Program-made: the position numbers and the translations under genes
Shown here: positions 35,832-45,781 of the stretch, piece after piece
Layout of the letters: each line of letters starts with the position of its first letter
Numbering within the stretch: the stretch's first letter is position 1
The notes under the pieces: generated by a model
What the model was told of the DNA's origin: nothing
The model's database searches: none
What the model saw: the letters and a program-made list of their open reading frames with translations, nothing else
Source: Flavobacterium sp. M31R6
GTDB taxonomy: Bacteria; Bacteroidota; Bacteroidia; Flavobacteriales; Flavobacteriaceae
DNA: 64,000 nucleotides
NCBI RefSeq assembly: GCF_013284035.1
Contig: NZ_CP054141.1
Location: 310,001-374,000 of the forward strand
Direction of reading: 5' to 3'

Positions 35832-36290
35832 ATGGCGAGTTCAAACCCTATAGTAGGCTTTCATTTCTCGGTGATTTTCGAGCTGTTACCTCAGTTTAGT
35901 ATCGATACCAAGTTTCAAAGTGTGGGCGGTTTAAAAGGAACTCTAGAAATGGAATCGGTAAAAGAAGGCGGACAGAACCGATTTACCCATCAATTACCCA
36001 TTCGATCGGGATATCAGGATTTAGTACTCAAAAGAGGACTTACTTCGGATATGTCAGGCGTATCAATGTGGTGCTTAAATGCTATCGAAAATTTCAATTT
36101 CAGTCCGGCCAATCTACTGGTTTCTTTATTAAATGAAAATGGAAATCCCGTAAAAGCTTGGTATGTATCACATGCCATTCCATTATCGATAGATTACGGG
36201 GATTTTAATGCCGAAGAAAATAAAATTGTCATTGAATCCATTGCTTTGAAATACAATTTCTTTAAAGAAATTCCGATTCCGAGTTTTTGA
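35832..36290 (+). CDS. eCIS inner tube protein 2 (Pvc5-like tube initiator)
   Basis: A 152-aa second tube-fold protein, related to but clearly distinct from the first (FHFSVIFELLPQFSIDTKFQSVGGL, LKRGLTSDMSGVSMWCLNAIE, IESIALKYNFFKEI). In PVC and Afp the second tube protein forms the first ring, linking the spike to the tube. Its position right after the major tube gene (4-bp gap) and before the Pvc6-like and LysM genes supports this role. Confidence 0.87.
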   Translation: MASSNPIVGFHFSVIFELLPQFSIDTKFQSVGGLKGTLEMESVKEGGQNRFTHQLPIRSGYQDLVLKRGLTSDMSGVSMWCLNAIENFNFSPANLLVSLLNENGNPVKAWYVSHAIPLSIDYGDFNAEENKIVIESIALKYNFFKEIPIPSF

Positions 36291-36309
36291 AAAACTAACG
36301 CACAAAATT

Positions 36310-36483
36310 ATGCCAATAGAAATTAAAGAACTGCGCATTGTAGTAAAAATTGAAGAGGATAAACCTTCTTTTCAAGCCCAAATTCCGTTGGATAAAGTGC
36401 AGTTAGAATCTATAAAATCGGAGCTTATTCGAGAATGCACCTCTAAAGTTTTAGAAAAAATAAAAGAAAAATCCGAACGATGA
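36310..36483 (+). CDS. eCIS small protein, Pvc6-like (DUF5908 type)
   Basis: A 57-aa protein: MPIEIKELRIVVKIEEDKPS at the N-terminus and a basic helical tail ending KIKEKSER. Small proteins of this size and charge pattern, opening with a strand of the form P-I-x-I-x-E-L-x-I, occur at exactly this position in eCIS operons (pvc6/afp6). Its stop overlaps the next gene's start (ATGA at 36480), which argues strongly that it is real and translationally coupled. Its function in the particle is not known. Confidence 0.8.
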   Translation: MPIEIKELRIVVKIEEDKPSFQAQIPLDKVQLESIKSELIRECTSKVLEKIKEKSER

Positions 36484-37250
36484 TACAAGCGGCTTTAGGC
36501 ATTATAGACAAAATGAGAATTGAGGTTTTCGAGACCAATGAGTACGACAAAGACCCGAAGAAAACCATTTTTGTACAACTCAATCCAGAGAAATACACCA
36601 TGAAACACAATGTTGTTTTTTCTGAAGGTCAGCCTATGGGTGCTACTGGCAATGATTTGAAATTTAACAAAATAGAAGGTGAAGAAGTAACTTTCGAATT
36701 TCTATTTGACAGTTCGGGTGTCGTTCCTCCCGGGAAAATAAAAGATGGAAAAGGTAAAATGTCATTTCTGGATAAAGCAGGTGATGTTTTTGATGCATTG
36801 AAACCCGCCATAGTCAATCCTTTTGACGAGGTTAAATCGGTAGAAGAAGATTTGGAAGCCTTTAAAAATCTATTATTAGGCTACAATGGAAAAACGCATC
36901 ACACGGCCTATTTACAACTTCTGTGGGGAGGTTACAGTCTGCAATGTCGTTTGAAAAACATGGAAATTGAATATTATTTGTTTCGAAAAGACGGAAGACC
37001 AATTCGCGCCAAAGCCAAATGCACTTTCAAAGGAACAGTTTCGTACAAAACCATGCTCGCCGAGCAAAAGAAAAGTTCTCCAGATTTGACTCATGAACGC
37101 GAATTTGAAATGAATGATAAGCTTACTCTCATCGCTGAAAACATATATGAAAATCCAAACTATTATATAGATGTAGCCCAATCTAACTCGTTATTGAGTT
37201 TTAGAAATATCCGTTTTGGTCAAAAATTGATTTTTCCACCAATAAAATAA
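36480..37250 (+). CDS. eCIS LysM-domain hub/adaptor protein (Pvc7-like)
   Basis: A 256-aa baseplate protein. The first 190 residues match the CIS adaptor that recognises tube and spike (IFVQLNPEKYTMKHNVVFSEGQPMG, YLQLLWGGYSLQCRLKNMEIEYYLFRKDGRPIRAKAKCTFKG). The C-terminal LysM-like domain begins at NDKLTLIAENIYENPNYY and ends RFGQKLIFPP. In eCIS particles it sits between spike and inner tube. It is full length and overlaps the Pvc6-like gene by 4 bp. Confidence 0.88.
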   Translation: MIQAALGIIDKMRIEVFETNEYDKDPKKTIFVQLNPEKYTMKHNVVFSEGQPMGATGNDLKFNKIEGEEVTFEFLFDSSGVVPPGKIKDGKGKMSFLDKAGDVFDALKPAIVNPFDEVKSVEEDLEAFKNLLLGYNGKTHHTAYLQLLWGGYSLQCRLKNMEIEYYLFRKDGRPIRAKAKCTFKGTVSYKTMLAEQKKSSPDLTHEREFEMNDKLTLIAENIYENPNYYIDVAQSNSLLSFRNIRFGQKLIFPPIK

Positions 37251-37256
37251 TCGAGT

Positions 37257-38924
37257 ATGCCTATAAAACCCTATATCGATGAAGATGAAGTCTTGAAACT
37301 GGAAATTCTGGTGAAGGATAAAAACGATGGATTGGATACCTTGCTGAAAGAAGCCCACGTTCATTTTGAGCTGAATAAAATACCATCGGCAAAATTCACT
37401 TTTATTGCTTCAAATAAGGATATAGATAAAAAAGAAACTTTTCCGAGTGATGCATTGAAGGAGAATGATGAAATCACTTTTAATGCCACTATTAAAAAAG
37501 AAAAAAAAACACTGTTCAAAGGGGTTATAAAAGCTACTGAAAAAGTGCAGGACGGCAACTTTATCAATATAAAAATTGAATGCAAAGACATTGCTTTTGA
37601 TATGACATTGCCCAGCACAGAACCAGAAACCAACAACCAAACTTTTGAGGACAAACTGAAATTATTCACCAAAAAACTAAAACTCAATGATGAGTTGTCT
37701 GGGAAAGATTGGGGGAAAGAAAAAATAACACACAACTCGGCAACACTGCCTTGGGATTTTGTTTTGGGATATTTGGATTCGGTTGGGGTTTTTGTTTCCA
37801 TAAAAAATGGTGAATTTAATGGTGTTGATTTATTAAAAACGCCTCCCACAGAAAAATATTTAGCCGAAAATGGTATTAATGTTTTCTCTTTCACGGGAAA
37901 ATCAGATGAGACCAAAAAATTAAAAAAAGCAATCATTGAGCATTGGGATCCAGCAACGCAAAAAATAGTCAAAACTGAAGAAACACAAGAAGCCATAAAC
38001 CCTTTTGAAAAATTAATAAAACTCAACGAAAACAGATTTAGTGAAGCGACTGTTAAACGAATGCTCAAAGCGATTCTTAAAAAAAGCGAACTGCAAACCA
38101 TTAATGGAAAAGTGCAAACTTTTGGAAATCTGGAAGCGCATACGGGTGATTTTATAAAATGCAACAAGGTAAACGAAAAAATAGATGATAAAGCCATCAT
38201 CATTAGCGCCATAGAACACACTATCGAGAATGGAAATTGGAAAACCGAATACACTTTAGGATTTGAGGGAGAACCTTCATTTGCAGAAAATGCTAGCAAA
38301 CAAACGGCAAGTCCACAAGCACAAATGGGACAAACAAATGCTATTAGTGGTTTACAAATAGGCGTTGTTGTTCAAATTGAGGAAGATCCCAACAAAGAAT
38401 TCCGAATTAAAGTTCGTATCCCTACACTGTCCGAAAAAGGAGAAGGCGTTTGGGCCAGACTTGCCACTCTCAATGCCTCAAAAGAAATGGGAAGCTACTT
38501 TATACCGAGTGTAGATGATGAAGTTATATTGGGTTGCTTGGGAAATAATCCAGACACTCCTATTATTTTGGGAAGTTTGTACAGCAGTGCAAAACCAATG
38601 CCCAACCCCATCAAAAAAGAAAATTACATAAAAGGTTTTATTACCAAAGAAGGAACCAAAATAGTACTCGACGACGAAAAAAAGTCAATTGAATTAAGTA
38701 CCAAAAAAGGAAATAAACTCCTTATAAGTGATGATGAAAAAGGATTTGTCCTAGAAGACGAAAACAAAAATAAAATAACGATGAACAAAGATGGAGTTAC
38801 GATAGAAAGCAGCAAAGACTTTATAGTAAAAGCATCTGGAGATGTAAAAATTGACGGAACAGGTTGCACTGTCAATGCATCCGGAAATATGGAATTAAAA
38901 GGGAGTATCATAAAAATAAATTAA
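37257..38924 (+). CDS. eCIS spike protein (VgrG-like, Pvc8-like)
   Basis: A 555-aa spike protein. Gp27-like hub domains fill residues about 1-350; the OB-fold of gp5 type follows (IGVVVQIEEDPNKEFRIKVRIPTLSEKGEGVWARLATL) with the signature PSVDDEVILGCLGNNPDTPIILGSLYS. The end is a repetitive beta-helix needle of alternating short strands (IELSTKKGNKLLISDDEKGF, VKIDGTGCTVNASGNMELKG). The trimer forms the membrane-puncturing spike. No extra effector domain is fused. The PAAR tip gene follows 1 bp after its stop. Confidence 0.93.
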   Translation: MPIKPYIDEDEVLKLEILVKDKNDGLDTLLKEAHVHFELNKIPSAKFTFIASNKDIDKKETFPSDALKENDEITFNATIKKEKKTLFKGVIKATEKVQDGNFINIKIECKDIAFDMTLPSTEPETNNQTFEDKLKLFTKKLKLNDELSGKDWGKEKITHNSATLPWDFVLGYLDSVGVFVSIKNGEFNGVDLLKTPPTEKYLAENGINVFSFTGKSDETKKLKKAIIEHWDPATQKIVKTEETQEAINPFEKLIKLNENRFSEATVKRMLKAILKKSELQTINGKVQTFGNLEAHTGDFIKCNKVNEKIDDKAIIISAIEHTIENGNWKTEYTLGFEGEPSFAENASKQTASPQAQMGQTNAISGLQIGVVVQIEEDPNKEFRIKVRIPTLSEKGEGVWARLATLNASKEMGSYFIPSVDDEVILGCLGNNPDTPIILGSLYSSAKPMPNPIKKENYIKGFITKEGTKIVLDDEKKSIELSTKKGNKLLISDDEKGFVLEDENKNKITMNKDGVTIESSKDFIVKASGDVKIDGTGCTVNASGNMELKGSIIKIN

Positions 38925-38925
38925 T

Positions 38926-39216
38926 ATGCCAGCAGCAGCAAGAGCATCGGATATGCACGTTTGTCCATCCGTAACTGGGACAGTTCCTCATGTGGGCGGA
39001 CCTATTTTGCCAGGTGGCAATACTACTGTACTAATAGGTGGAATGCCAGCAGCCGTGGTCGGAGACAATTGTGTCTGTACGGGTCCGCCCGATTCCATCT
39101 CAAAAGGCTCCGCAACCGTTACTATTGGCGGAAAAGCAGCCGCAAGAATGGGAGATTCAACAGCGCATGGAGGAACAATAATACTAGGATGTCCAACAGT
39201 TTTAATAGGAGATTGA
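38926..39216 (+). CDS. eCIS PAAR-repeat spike tip (Pvc10-like)
   Basis: A 96-aa PAAR protein that caps the VgrG trimer with a sharp zinc-bound cone. PAAR-type turns are seen as PHVGGPILPGG, VLIGGMPAAVVGD, VTIGGKAAARMGD and TVLIGD, with potential zinc ligands His11, Cys13, His83-region and Cys89-region. There is no C-terminal toxin extension. It lies between the spike and gp25 genes, where PVC-type clusters also carry it. Confidence 0.92.
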   Translation: MPAAARASDMHVCPSVTGTVPHVGGPILPGGNTTVLIGGMPAAVVGDNCVCTGPPDSISKGSATVTIGGKAAARMGDSTAHGGTIILGCPTVLIGD

Positions 39217-39220
39217 AAAT

Positions 39221-39631
39221 ATGAAAGACGAAACATTTATAGGAACAGGTTGGAGTTTTCCACCCTCATTCAATCCCATTTCCGGGTCAGTAGAAACGGT
39301 GGATGGAGTAACCGACATCAACCAAAGTCTGCAGATTCTTTTGGGGACAAAACTCGGGGAACGCATTTTAAGATCCGATTTTGGGTGTAATCTCACCCCA
39401 TTATTATTTGAAAATATAACCGTAACGCTGCTCACCAAAATAAAAGGAATTGTGAAAATGGCGATATTAAAATATGAACCCAGAATAGACCTCAACAATG
39501 TTTCATTTGGCGCTGAAGAAACATCACAAGGACTGATAAAATTAGAAATAGAATACACTGTAAGAACCACCAACTCGAGACAGAATTATGTATATCCTTT
39601 TTATCTGGAAGAAGGAACTTACATCAAATAA
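39221..39631 (+). CDS. eCIS baseplate protein gp25/GPW family (Pvc9-like)
   Basis: A 136-aa baseplate wedge protein of the T4 gp25 family. Visible motifs are GTGWSFPPSFNPISGSVETV, INQSLQILLGTKLGERILRSDFGCNL and the EPRIDLNNVSF strand. Gp25 forms the link from wedge to sheath and starts sheath assembly; the conserved Glu-Arg-Pro-like core (GERILRSDFG) is present. It is followed by the two large wedge genes. Confidence 0.93.
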   Translation: MKDETFIGTGWSFPPSFNPISGSVETVDGVTDINQSLQILLGTKLGERILRSDFGCNLTPLLFENITVTLLTKIKGIVKMAILKYEPRIDLNNVSFGAEETSQGLIKLEIEYTVRTTNSRQNYVYPFYLEEGTYIK

Positions 39632-39670
39632 AGTGGTTAGTTATAAAATCTTTATACTAAAAATATAAAA

Positions 39671-42600
39671 ATGGACAATTGCTCATCAAACATATCAATT
39701 CATCAAGGAATGGGAACTACCCAAGAAGAGCGATTTTTGATGGCTCTCAAACCCGATTATTTTCTTGTTGATGAAAGAAAAGAAGTTGATTTTATTGCTT
39801 TTGCCCAAAAATTGGCTGTCCATATAAAATTCTATAATGACTCCAATGTAGAGGACGGCAATTGGTCTAATTTTTTTCAGTGGGAATCGACTGCTATTCT
39901 CGTTCAGTTATATTTATGGGATGTGCGAAAATTACAAGAACAGTACAAAATCTGTAAAATTGAAGTCAAAACTTCAACAGTAGTTGCGGATCAAAAAAAA
40001 ATACTTTTGTCCTATTTTGAAACCATAAACAGTCAATTCTTAGATTTTAATCGAAAAATAAATGTTCTGGATTCAACCCTTTCTGCCAAAGAAACCTTGC
40101 AAGGAACAAGTCCTTATTTCATCCAAAAAATAAAAGATTTGAATGACAAAATAACGGCAAGTACCAATCCAGTGGCTTTGATTTCTAATTCTCAATTTGA
40201 CAAAAACGTACAACAGCTTTATGGATTAATGCACAATTGGAAACAAGTTGCTGGAGAAAACATCTCAAATCAATTGGAAAGCTACTCCAATCACAAACCT
40301 CATTTTACATTATATCTTTCCTTTTTAAAACTTTTAGGAATTGCACAAAGCCAACTCAATGAGTTTACAAAAAGACATCTTGATTTTTATTACCGAGACG
40401 TTTTACAAATACAACCTGCAAATGCACGACCTGACTATGTACATCTTGTTCTTGAACCTACTCCTGAAAAAGCAGTACTAGTCCCAAAAGGTCGTGTTTT
40501 TCCCGCAGGCAAAAATTCATTGGGCAAAAACAAATTCTATACCTCAACAGCAGACCAAGCCATTAATGACGGCAGATTACATTCTTTTTTAAGCCATTAT
40601 AAAACTATAACTTCTCTTTGGAATCAATCGGATTTTATAAAATTGAATGCTCAAAATAAATCTTTCAATGTGTTTTCAGATTCGGGAACAATGGTAGAAA
40701 CTGGCTTGCTTATCGCCAGTCCGTTATTCTTCTTGAGTGGCGGTTATAGAGTGATTTTTCTCAAAATAAACGATGAAACTTTAGATTTATCGCACTATAA
40801 ATTTTTTATCACTGGCGAAAAAAAAGTAATCGAAATTAATGCTACTTATTACTATGGTAATTATATCTATCTAGAGATCTTAGCATCCGAAAAAAAAATA
40901 ATTGCTCATGATCCCGGAATCCACGGCGGTGTAAATATAAAAACCGATTATCCCGTTCTCAAAATCGTATCTCTAAATGGAGCCAAGCAAATCGACATCA
41001 CTCAGCTAGATATCTACATTTATGTTTCAGGTTTAAAAAATTTTGTTTTAGGCACCGACACCGGATTGGTTGATACCAGCAAAACGTTCAAGCCTTTTGG
41101 CGATTTTCCAAAAAATGGCAATGGTTTTGTCATTGGCTGTAACGAATTTTTTGTCAAAAAAAATGCCAATCTGTCTCTCAATATCAATCCTTATTTCAGC
41201 AGTGGCCTTGATTTGCAAACAGAAAAACTAATAGATGGATTGTGGAGCAATACTCAAACTTTTAATTATCAAATTGAAAATACAAATCCAATCCCGGAAT
41301 ATCAGGAAAAAAACACATTGCCAAACGCTTCCAGCGTTTCAGGTTATGCGAAAATTATACTAAACGACACCGATTTTGCAGGGGAAAAATTTCTTGAAAC
41401 TTTTATTACTCAAAGTAAAGCAGACAGCGTTACTCTGCCTGTAGCTCCTACTATTAATGAAATTAGTTTGCAATATTCTGTTTCGGATACCTATGTCAAT
41501 GGCGCATCAAATAACCCAATCGAAGTGTATCACATTTTGCCTTTTGGATACAAAAAAGATGAACTGTATGATTCCAAATTTCCTCATGATGGTCCAGTTG
41601 GTGGTGAGCTTTATTTAGGATTTGAAAAAGTAATTCCAGGAAACGGATTGTCACTTTTAATTCAGCTTGCAGAAGGAACCGCCAACCCAAGACAAGAACC
41701 AGCTACAGTCAAATGGTCTTATTTGAATCAAAATACATGGACACCAATTGATCCACATGAAATGGGTGACGAAACCAATGGACTTACACAATCCGGATTG
41801 GTGCAATTAACCATTCCTGAATTTGACACCAGTCAAACTACCATACTGGAGAAATCTCTTTTTTGGATAAAAATATCAGCAGATCGAACCGATGCCATTT
41901 GCCATTTTATTGGTGTTCACACTCAAGCATTGAAAGCAGTGCTAACTGATTTTGAGCAAAACGGAAATGTTTTCACCGAAAATACACCCAAAGAAACCAT
42001 CTCAAAATTTCATGAACCTATTGATTTTATAAAAAAAGTCACTCAACCGTATGCATCTTTTTCGGGCAAGAAAAAAGAAGACGACGTATTGCTTTACCAA
42101 CGCTCTAGCGAAAGGTTAAGACACAAAAAAAGAGCCATCACTTCATGGGATTATGAACGATTGATCCTCGATGAATTTCCAGAAGTGCATCGGGTAAAAT
42201 GTCTAAATCATTACCGTTATAATGCTACCACGATATCCAATGTTTCGGCGGGCTATATCACTTTGATTCCAATCGCAAAATCCAATAATTATCAAAATCC
42301 TGTTTCCTGGAAACCTCTTTTGAGTTTGGGAACTATGAAAAAAATACAGCAGTATATTACCAAAATAGCTTCACCTCACGCTAGGATTTCGGTTAAAACA
42401 CCCACTCTGGAAAAAATAGAAGTCAAATTTAAAGTCAAATACCATGAAATTCCGGGTGCCGATACTCGCTTATATGCCTCCGAGTTAATAAAAATAATTA
42501 ACACCTATCTAAGTCCGTGGGCTTTTGAAAACAATGAAGTGGTTTTTGCCAATGCCATAGAAACCTCAGCACTGATTCAATTAATAGACAACCAGATTTT

Positions 42601-42763
42601 TGTGGATTATATAACTGATTTTGAAGTCAATCAAATCATTCTCAATGACACCAACGACAGCGTAAAAAACATATTTTATAAAGTAAAAGAAATTATTCCG
42701 ATGACCGATTTCACTTTGTTTGTACCCAACGAGTCTCATTTTATAGAAGAAATAAATAATTGA
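39671..42763 (+). CDS. eCIS baseplate wedge protein, gp6/J family (Pvc11-like)
   Basis: A 1030-aa baseplate protein. The C-terminal third holds the baseplate J signature: RLRHKKRAITSWDYERLILDEFP then EVHRVKCLNHYR and SPHARISVKTPTLEKIEVKFKVKY. The N-terminal half is specific to the eCIS lineage. Two such wedge proteins dimerise around the hub to make the baseplate ring. The last 4 bp touch the TTG-initiated extension of the next gene; with the ATG at 42769 the two genes are separated by 5 bp. Confidence 0.87.
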   Translation: MDNCSSNISIHQGMGTTQEERFLMALKPDYFLVDERKEVDFIAFAQKLAVHIKFYNDSNVEDGNWSNFFQWESTAILVQLYLWDVRKLQEQYKICKIEVKTSTVVADQKKILLSYFETINSQFLDFNRKINVLDSTLSAKETLQGTSPYFIQKIKDLNDKITASTNPVALISNSQFDKNVQQLYGLMHNWKQVAGENISNQLESYSNHKPHFTLYLSFLKLLGIAQSQLNEFTKRHLDFYYRDVLQIQPANARPDYVHLVLEPTPEKAVLVPKGRVFPAGKNSLGKNKFYTSTADQAINDGRLHSFLSHYKTITSLWNQSDFIKLNAQNKSFNVFSDSGTMVETGLLIASPLFFLSGGYRVIFLKINDETLDLSHYKFFITGEKKVIEINATYYYGNYIYLEILASEKKIIAHDPGIHGGVNIKTDYPVLKIVSLNGAKQIDITQLDIYIYVSGLKNFVLGTDTGLVDTSKTFKPFGDFPKNGNGFVIGCNEFFVKKNANLSLNINPYFSSGLDLQTEKLIDGLWSNTQTFNYQIENTNPIPEYQEKNTLPNASSVSGYAKIILNDTDFAGEKFLETFITQSKADSVTLPVAPTINEISLQYSVSDTYVNGASNNPIEVYHILPFGYKKDELYDSKFPHDGPVGGELYLGFEKVIPGNGLSLLIQLAEGTANPRQEPATVKWSYLNQNTWTPIDPHEMGDETNGLTQSGLVQLTIPEFDTSQTTILEKSLFWIKISADRTDAICHFIGVHTQALKAVLTDFEQNGNVFTENTPKETISKFHEPIDFIKKVTQPYASFSGKKKEDDVLLYQRSSERLRHKKRAITSWDYERLILDEFPEVHRVKCLNHYRYNATTISNVSAGYITLIPIAKSNNYQNPVSWKPLLSLGTMKKIQQYITKIASPHARISVKTPTLEKIEVKFKVKYHEIPGADTRLYASELIKIINTYLSPWAFENNEVVFANAIETSALIQLIDNQIFVDYITDFEVNQIILNDTNDSVKNIFYKVKEIIPMTDFTLFVPNESHFIEEINN

Positions 42764-42768
42764 TCAAT

Positions 42769-45700
42769 ATGAAAACCGATTATTTTATAGCAAAAGACCG
42801 AAAACTACTTCCTTCTCAAGATTATGATTTCTTGAGAAAAGAAGGAATGAAGTATATAGAAAAACTGGGAAACAAACTTTGGACCGATTACAATGCACAC
42901 GATCCAGGGATAACCATTCTCGAAGTTTTGTCTTATGCTATTACCGAGTTGGGGTATCGAAGCAGTTTTGACATTAAAAACATTTTATGCGACCGATATG
43001 GGAAAATTTCAAACCATACTTTTTTTCCTGCCAGTACTATTTTTTCTAATGCGCCACTTACCGAAATTGATTATAGAAAACTACTCATTGATATTGACGG
43101 TATTTCTAATGCTTGGTTTTTAGCAACCAAAAAAACAGTTGATTCTTCCGGTTTTATGGCACCACACGACAATGAGATTCCTGTTTATATAAATCCTGTA
43201 GAAGACAAACTGAGTTTAAAACCTGTTGACAAAAATAATACCGTACTGCAAAGATTACCGCTTAGAGGTTTGAACAAAGTGGTATTGGAACTGGAAGAAG
43301 ATCCAATTTTAGGCGATTTGAATTCCACTCTTTTGGACTTCGAATTTCTTGACAAAGACCAATGGGTTCAGGTAAACATTAATCCGATGTTTGATTCTTG
43401 GAACAATCCAAAAGCCAATTTATTAGAAATATTGAGCAAACCGGCTAAGATAAAAAGCAAAAAAATTGAGAAAATTGACAACAAGGTAGTACTTACTCTT
43501 TTTAAAGTTCCAAATGGTGTCGAGTTCCTGACTTTTACCATTATTTGTTATGACCCAAGTGAAATAGATATTGTGTTAGCTCATTTTTCTGTTCCAAAAA
43601 ATTATCTTGAACTGGTTACCCTTTTTAAAGATAAAAAAAATAAAGTCGATGAAACATTCCAAAGAGTACATAAAAAACTGCATCAAAACAGAAATTTCAC
43701 TGAGGACTTTTTATGCCTTTCAATTATAGAAAGCATCGAAATTGGAATTTGTGTCGATATCGAAATGGAACCCCAAAGCAATGTAGTTGATGTTATGGCT
43801 CAAATTCAGATCGCCCTATTTGATGTTATAAACCCTCCTATTCGGTTTTATACATTGGCACAATTACTCGATCAAGGTTATCATTCGGAAGATTTATTTC
43901 TCGGTCCCAAACTAGACCACGGCTTCCTGAAAGAGGAGGAACTAAGTAATTGTTCCTTACCTACGGCGATTCACTCTTCGGATATTATTGCTGTATTGAT
44001 GGGCATAAAAGGAGTGATTTCGGTCAATAATCTTTTGCTTACCGCTTATGACAAAAATGGAAAACCTATTCCCGGAAGTTCCAGTCAAGCTTGGAGTTTG
44101 CCTCTTTCTGGAGAAGTGAATCCGATTTTTACGCCTAAGAAATCCAAAATACTTTTGTTCCAAAAAAAGATTCCTTTTCTGCTTTCAGAAAACAATCAAA
44201 TGTTGGTGGATCAAAAAATAGAAATATATAAGTCCCAACAAAAAAACTACAAATTACTTAACACCAATAACGAATTGCCTTATCCATCGGGAACTTTTTA
44301 TCAACTGGATGAATATTACAGTATTCAGGATGAGTTTCCTCAAAATTATGGTTTGGGGAAAAATCAATTATCCAATAAAGAATCCGATTTACGAAAATCG
44401 CAGGTCAATCAACTCAAGGGTTACTTGCATTTTTACGATCAAATTTTGGCCGATTTTTTTAATCAATTGTACCATTCCAAAAATATTTTGGACACCACAA
44501 CAATAGATAGAACTTACTTTCCCCAGTTTCTTTCCAAAAATGATTGGACAGGTGGTGCATTTTACTCCAAAGAACTTTACACTAAATCCTTTGAAGATAA
44601 TTTGTGGATTTCGAAAAATGATCGTATTTCTATTTACGAAAACAAAACGGAGTTCTACGAACGACGCAATCGAGCATTAGACCATTTAATGGCGAGGTTC
44701 GGAGAAAGTTTCAACGATTACGTTTTTATGATGTATCAGGTCAATCAAGATGCAAAAGGGTTGGGCGAATTGAGTTTTCAATACGAAGATTTAATACGAG
44801 ACAAGCAAAATTTTATCAATGACTATCCTGAAATAAGCAGTAAAAGAGGAATCGGAATGGATTACATAAATCCGAACACCCTCACTCCACCAGTTTTTTG
44901 GGGTTCCAATTCTAGAGGTGGTTATGAGCAACGCGTGGCTAAATTATTAGGCATTAATGACATTAGCCTAAGAGATATTGCCAATGACGATAGTCCGCAA
45001 TCGCAATTGTCAATCCCAACAAAATTGGGGGTTATTCATTTTAAAATACAAAGTCCCGCAACCGATTTGGCCATTAAATGGAACTGGCTTCAAGAACATA
45101 TTTTTGATCCCAATGTCTATACAATTCATAAATCGGGTACCAAATATTATCTCTATCTCGAAAAAGACGCTACTAAAATTGCCAAAGTCGATAAAGCGTT
45201 TGCCACTTTTGAAGTTGCACATGATTATTACAATTCTTTACTGCAAGCTCTGAATGAAGCTTTTGAAAATTTTTATACCATAGAACATTTGTTGCTGAGA
45301 CCTTTATTGACTTCCAACAAAGACAGTGACTTACTAACGGTTTGTTTGCAGGACGATTGCAAGGACGAAGCCAACAATGATCCTTATTCTTTCAAAGCCA
45401 CCATCGTTTTGCCTGGTTATCTGACTCGTTTTAGAAACTTGACTTTTAGAAAATATGCGGAGAAAGTTTTCAGACAAGAAGCACCTGCACATGTATTATT
45501 AAAAATTTGTTGGGTAAATGCAAACGACATGAAACAGTTTCAATTAGCCTATAAAAACTGGCTCGAAAACTACCGCTACTTTAGAATAAAATACTGTTCT
45601 AAAACATTACTATCAAAAGACGAAACCAGCTTCTTGCTTCATCATGCAGCAATGATAAACGCTCTCAATGAATTGAACACCATGTACCCCGAAGGAAATT

Positions 45701-45771
45701 TATTCGATTGTCATTTGAGTGAAATTACCAACCCCATATTATTAGGAAATACAGCATTAGGAACACTTTAA
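42769..45771 (+). CDS. eCIS baseplate wedge protein 2 (Pvc12-like)
   Basis: A 1000-aa baseplate protein. Its N-terminus has the wedge entry motif KLWTDYNAHDPGITILEVLSYAITELGYRS, found in J-type and gp7-type baseplate proteins of CIS. The rest is long and lineage specific, with a late conserved-looking segment HLLLRPLLTS and FRKYAEKVFRQEAPAHVLLKICWV. It probably pairs with the Pvc11-like protein. The ATG at 42769 is preferred over a TTG at 42760. Confidence 0.82.
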   Translation: MKTDYFIAKDRKLLPSQDYDFLRKEGMKYIEKLGNKLWTDYNAHDPGITILEVLSYAITELGYRSSFDIKNILCDRYGKISNHTFFPASTIFSNAPLTEIDYRKLLIDIDGISNAWFLATKKTVDSSGFMAPHDNEIPVYINPVEDKLSLKPVDKNNTVLQRLPLRGLNKVVLELEEDPILGDLNSTLLDFEFLDKDQWVQVNINPMFDSWNNPKANLLEILSKPAKIKSKKIEKIDNKVVLTLFKVPNGVEFLTFTIICYDPSEIDIVLAHFSVPKNYLELVTLFKDKKNKVDETFQRVHKKLHQNRNFTEDFLCLSIIESIEIGICVDIEMEPQSNVVDVMAQIQIALFDVINPPIRFYTLAQLLDQGYHSEDLFLGPKLDHGFLKEEELSNCSLPTAIHSSDIIAVLMGIKGVISVNNLLLTAYDKNGKPIPGSSSQAWSLPLSGEVNPIFTPKKSKILLFQKKIPFLLSENNQMLVDQKIEIYKSQQKNYKLLNTNNELPYPSGTFYQLDEYYSIQDEFPQNYGLGKNQLSNKESDLRKSQVNQLKGYLHFYDQILADFFNQLYHSKNILDTTTIDRTYFPQFLSKNDWTGGAFYSKELYTKSFEDNLWISKNDRISIYENKTEFYERRNRALDHLMARFGESFNDYVFMMYQVNQDAKGLGELSFQYEDLIRDKQNFINDYPEISSKRGIGMDYINPNTLTPPVFWGSNSRGGYEQRVAKLLGINDISLRDIANDDSPQSQLSIPTKLGVIHFKIQSPATDLAIKWNWLQEHIFDPNVYTIHKSGTKYYLYLEKDATKIAKVDKAFATFEVAHDYYNSLLQALNEAFENFYTIEHLLLRPLLTSNKDSDLLTVCLQDDCKDEANNDPYSFKATIVLPGYLTRFRNLTFRKYAEKVFRQEAPAHVLLKICWVNANDMKQFQLAYKNWLENYRYFRIKYCSKTLLSKDETSFLLHHAAMINALNELNTMYPEGNLFDCHLSEITNPILLGNTALGTL

Positions 45772-45781
45772 AAATAGTAAC

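Noticed and set aside
37361..38299. 312-codon open frame on the minus strand inside the spike gene
   Set aside because: It is antisense to the conserved VgrG-like gene, has low-complexity Ser/Phe/Leu composition and no domain.
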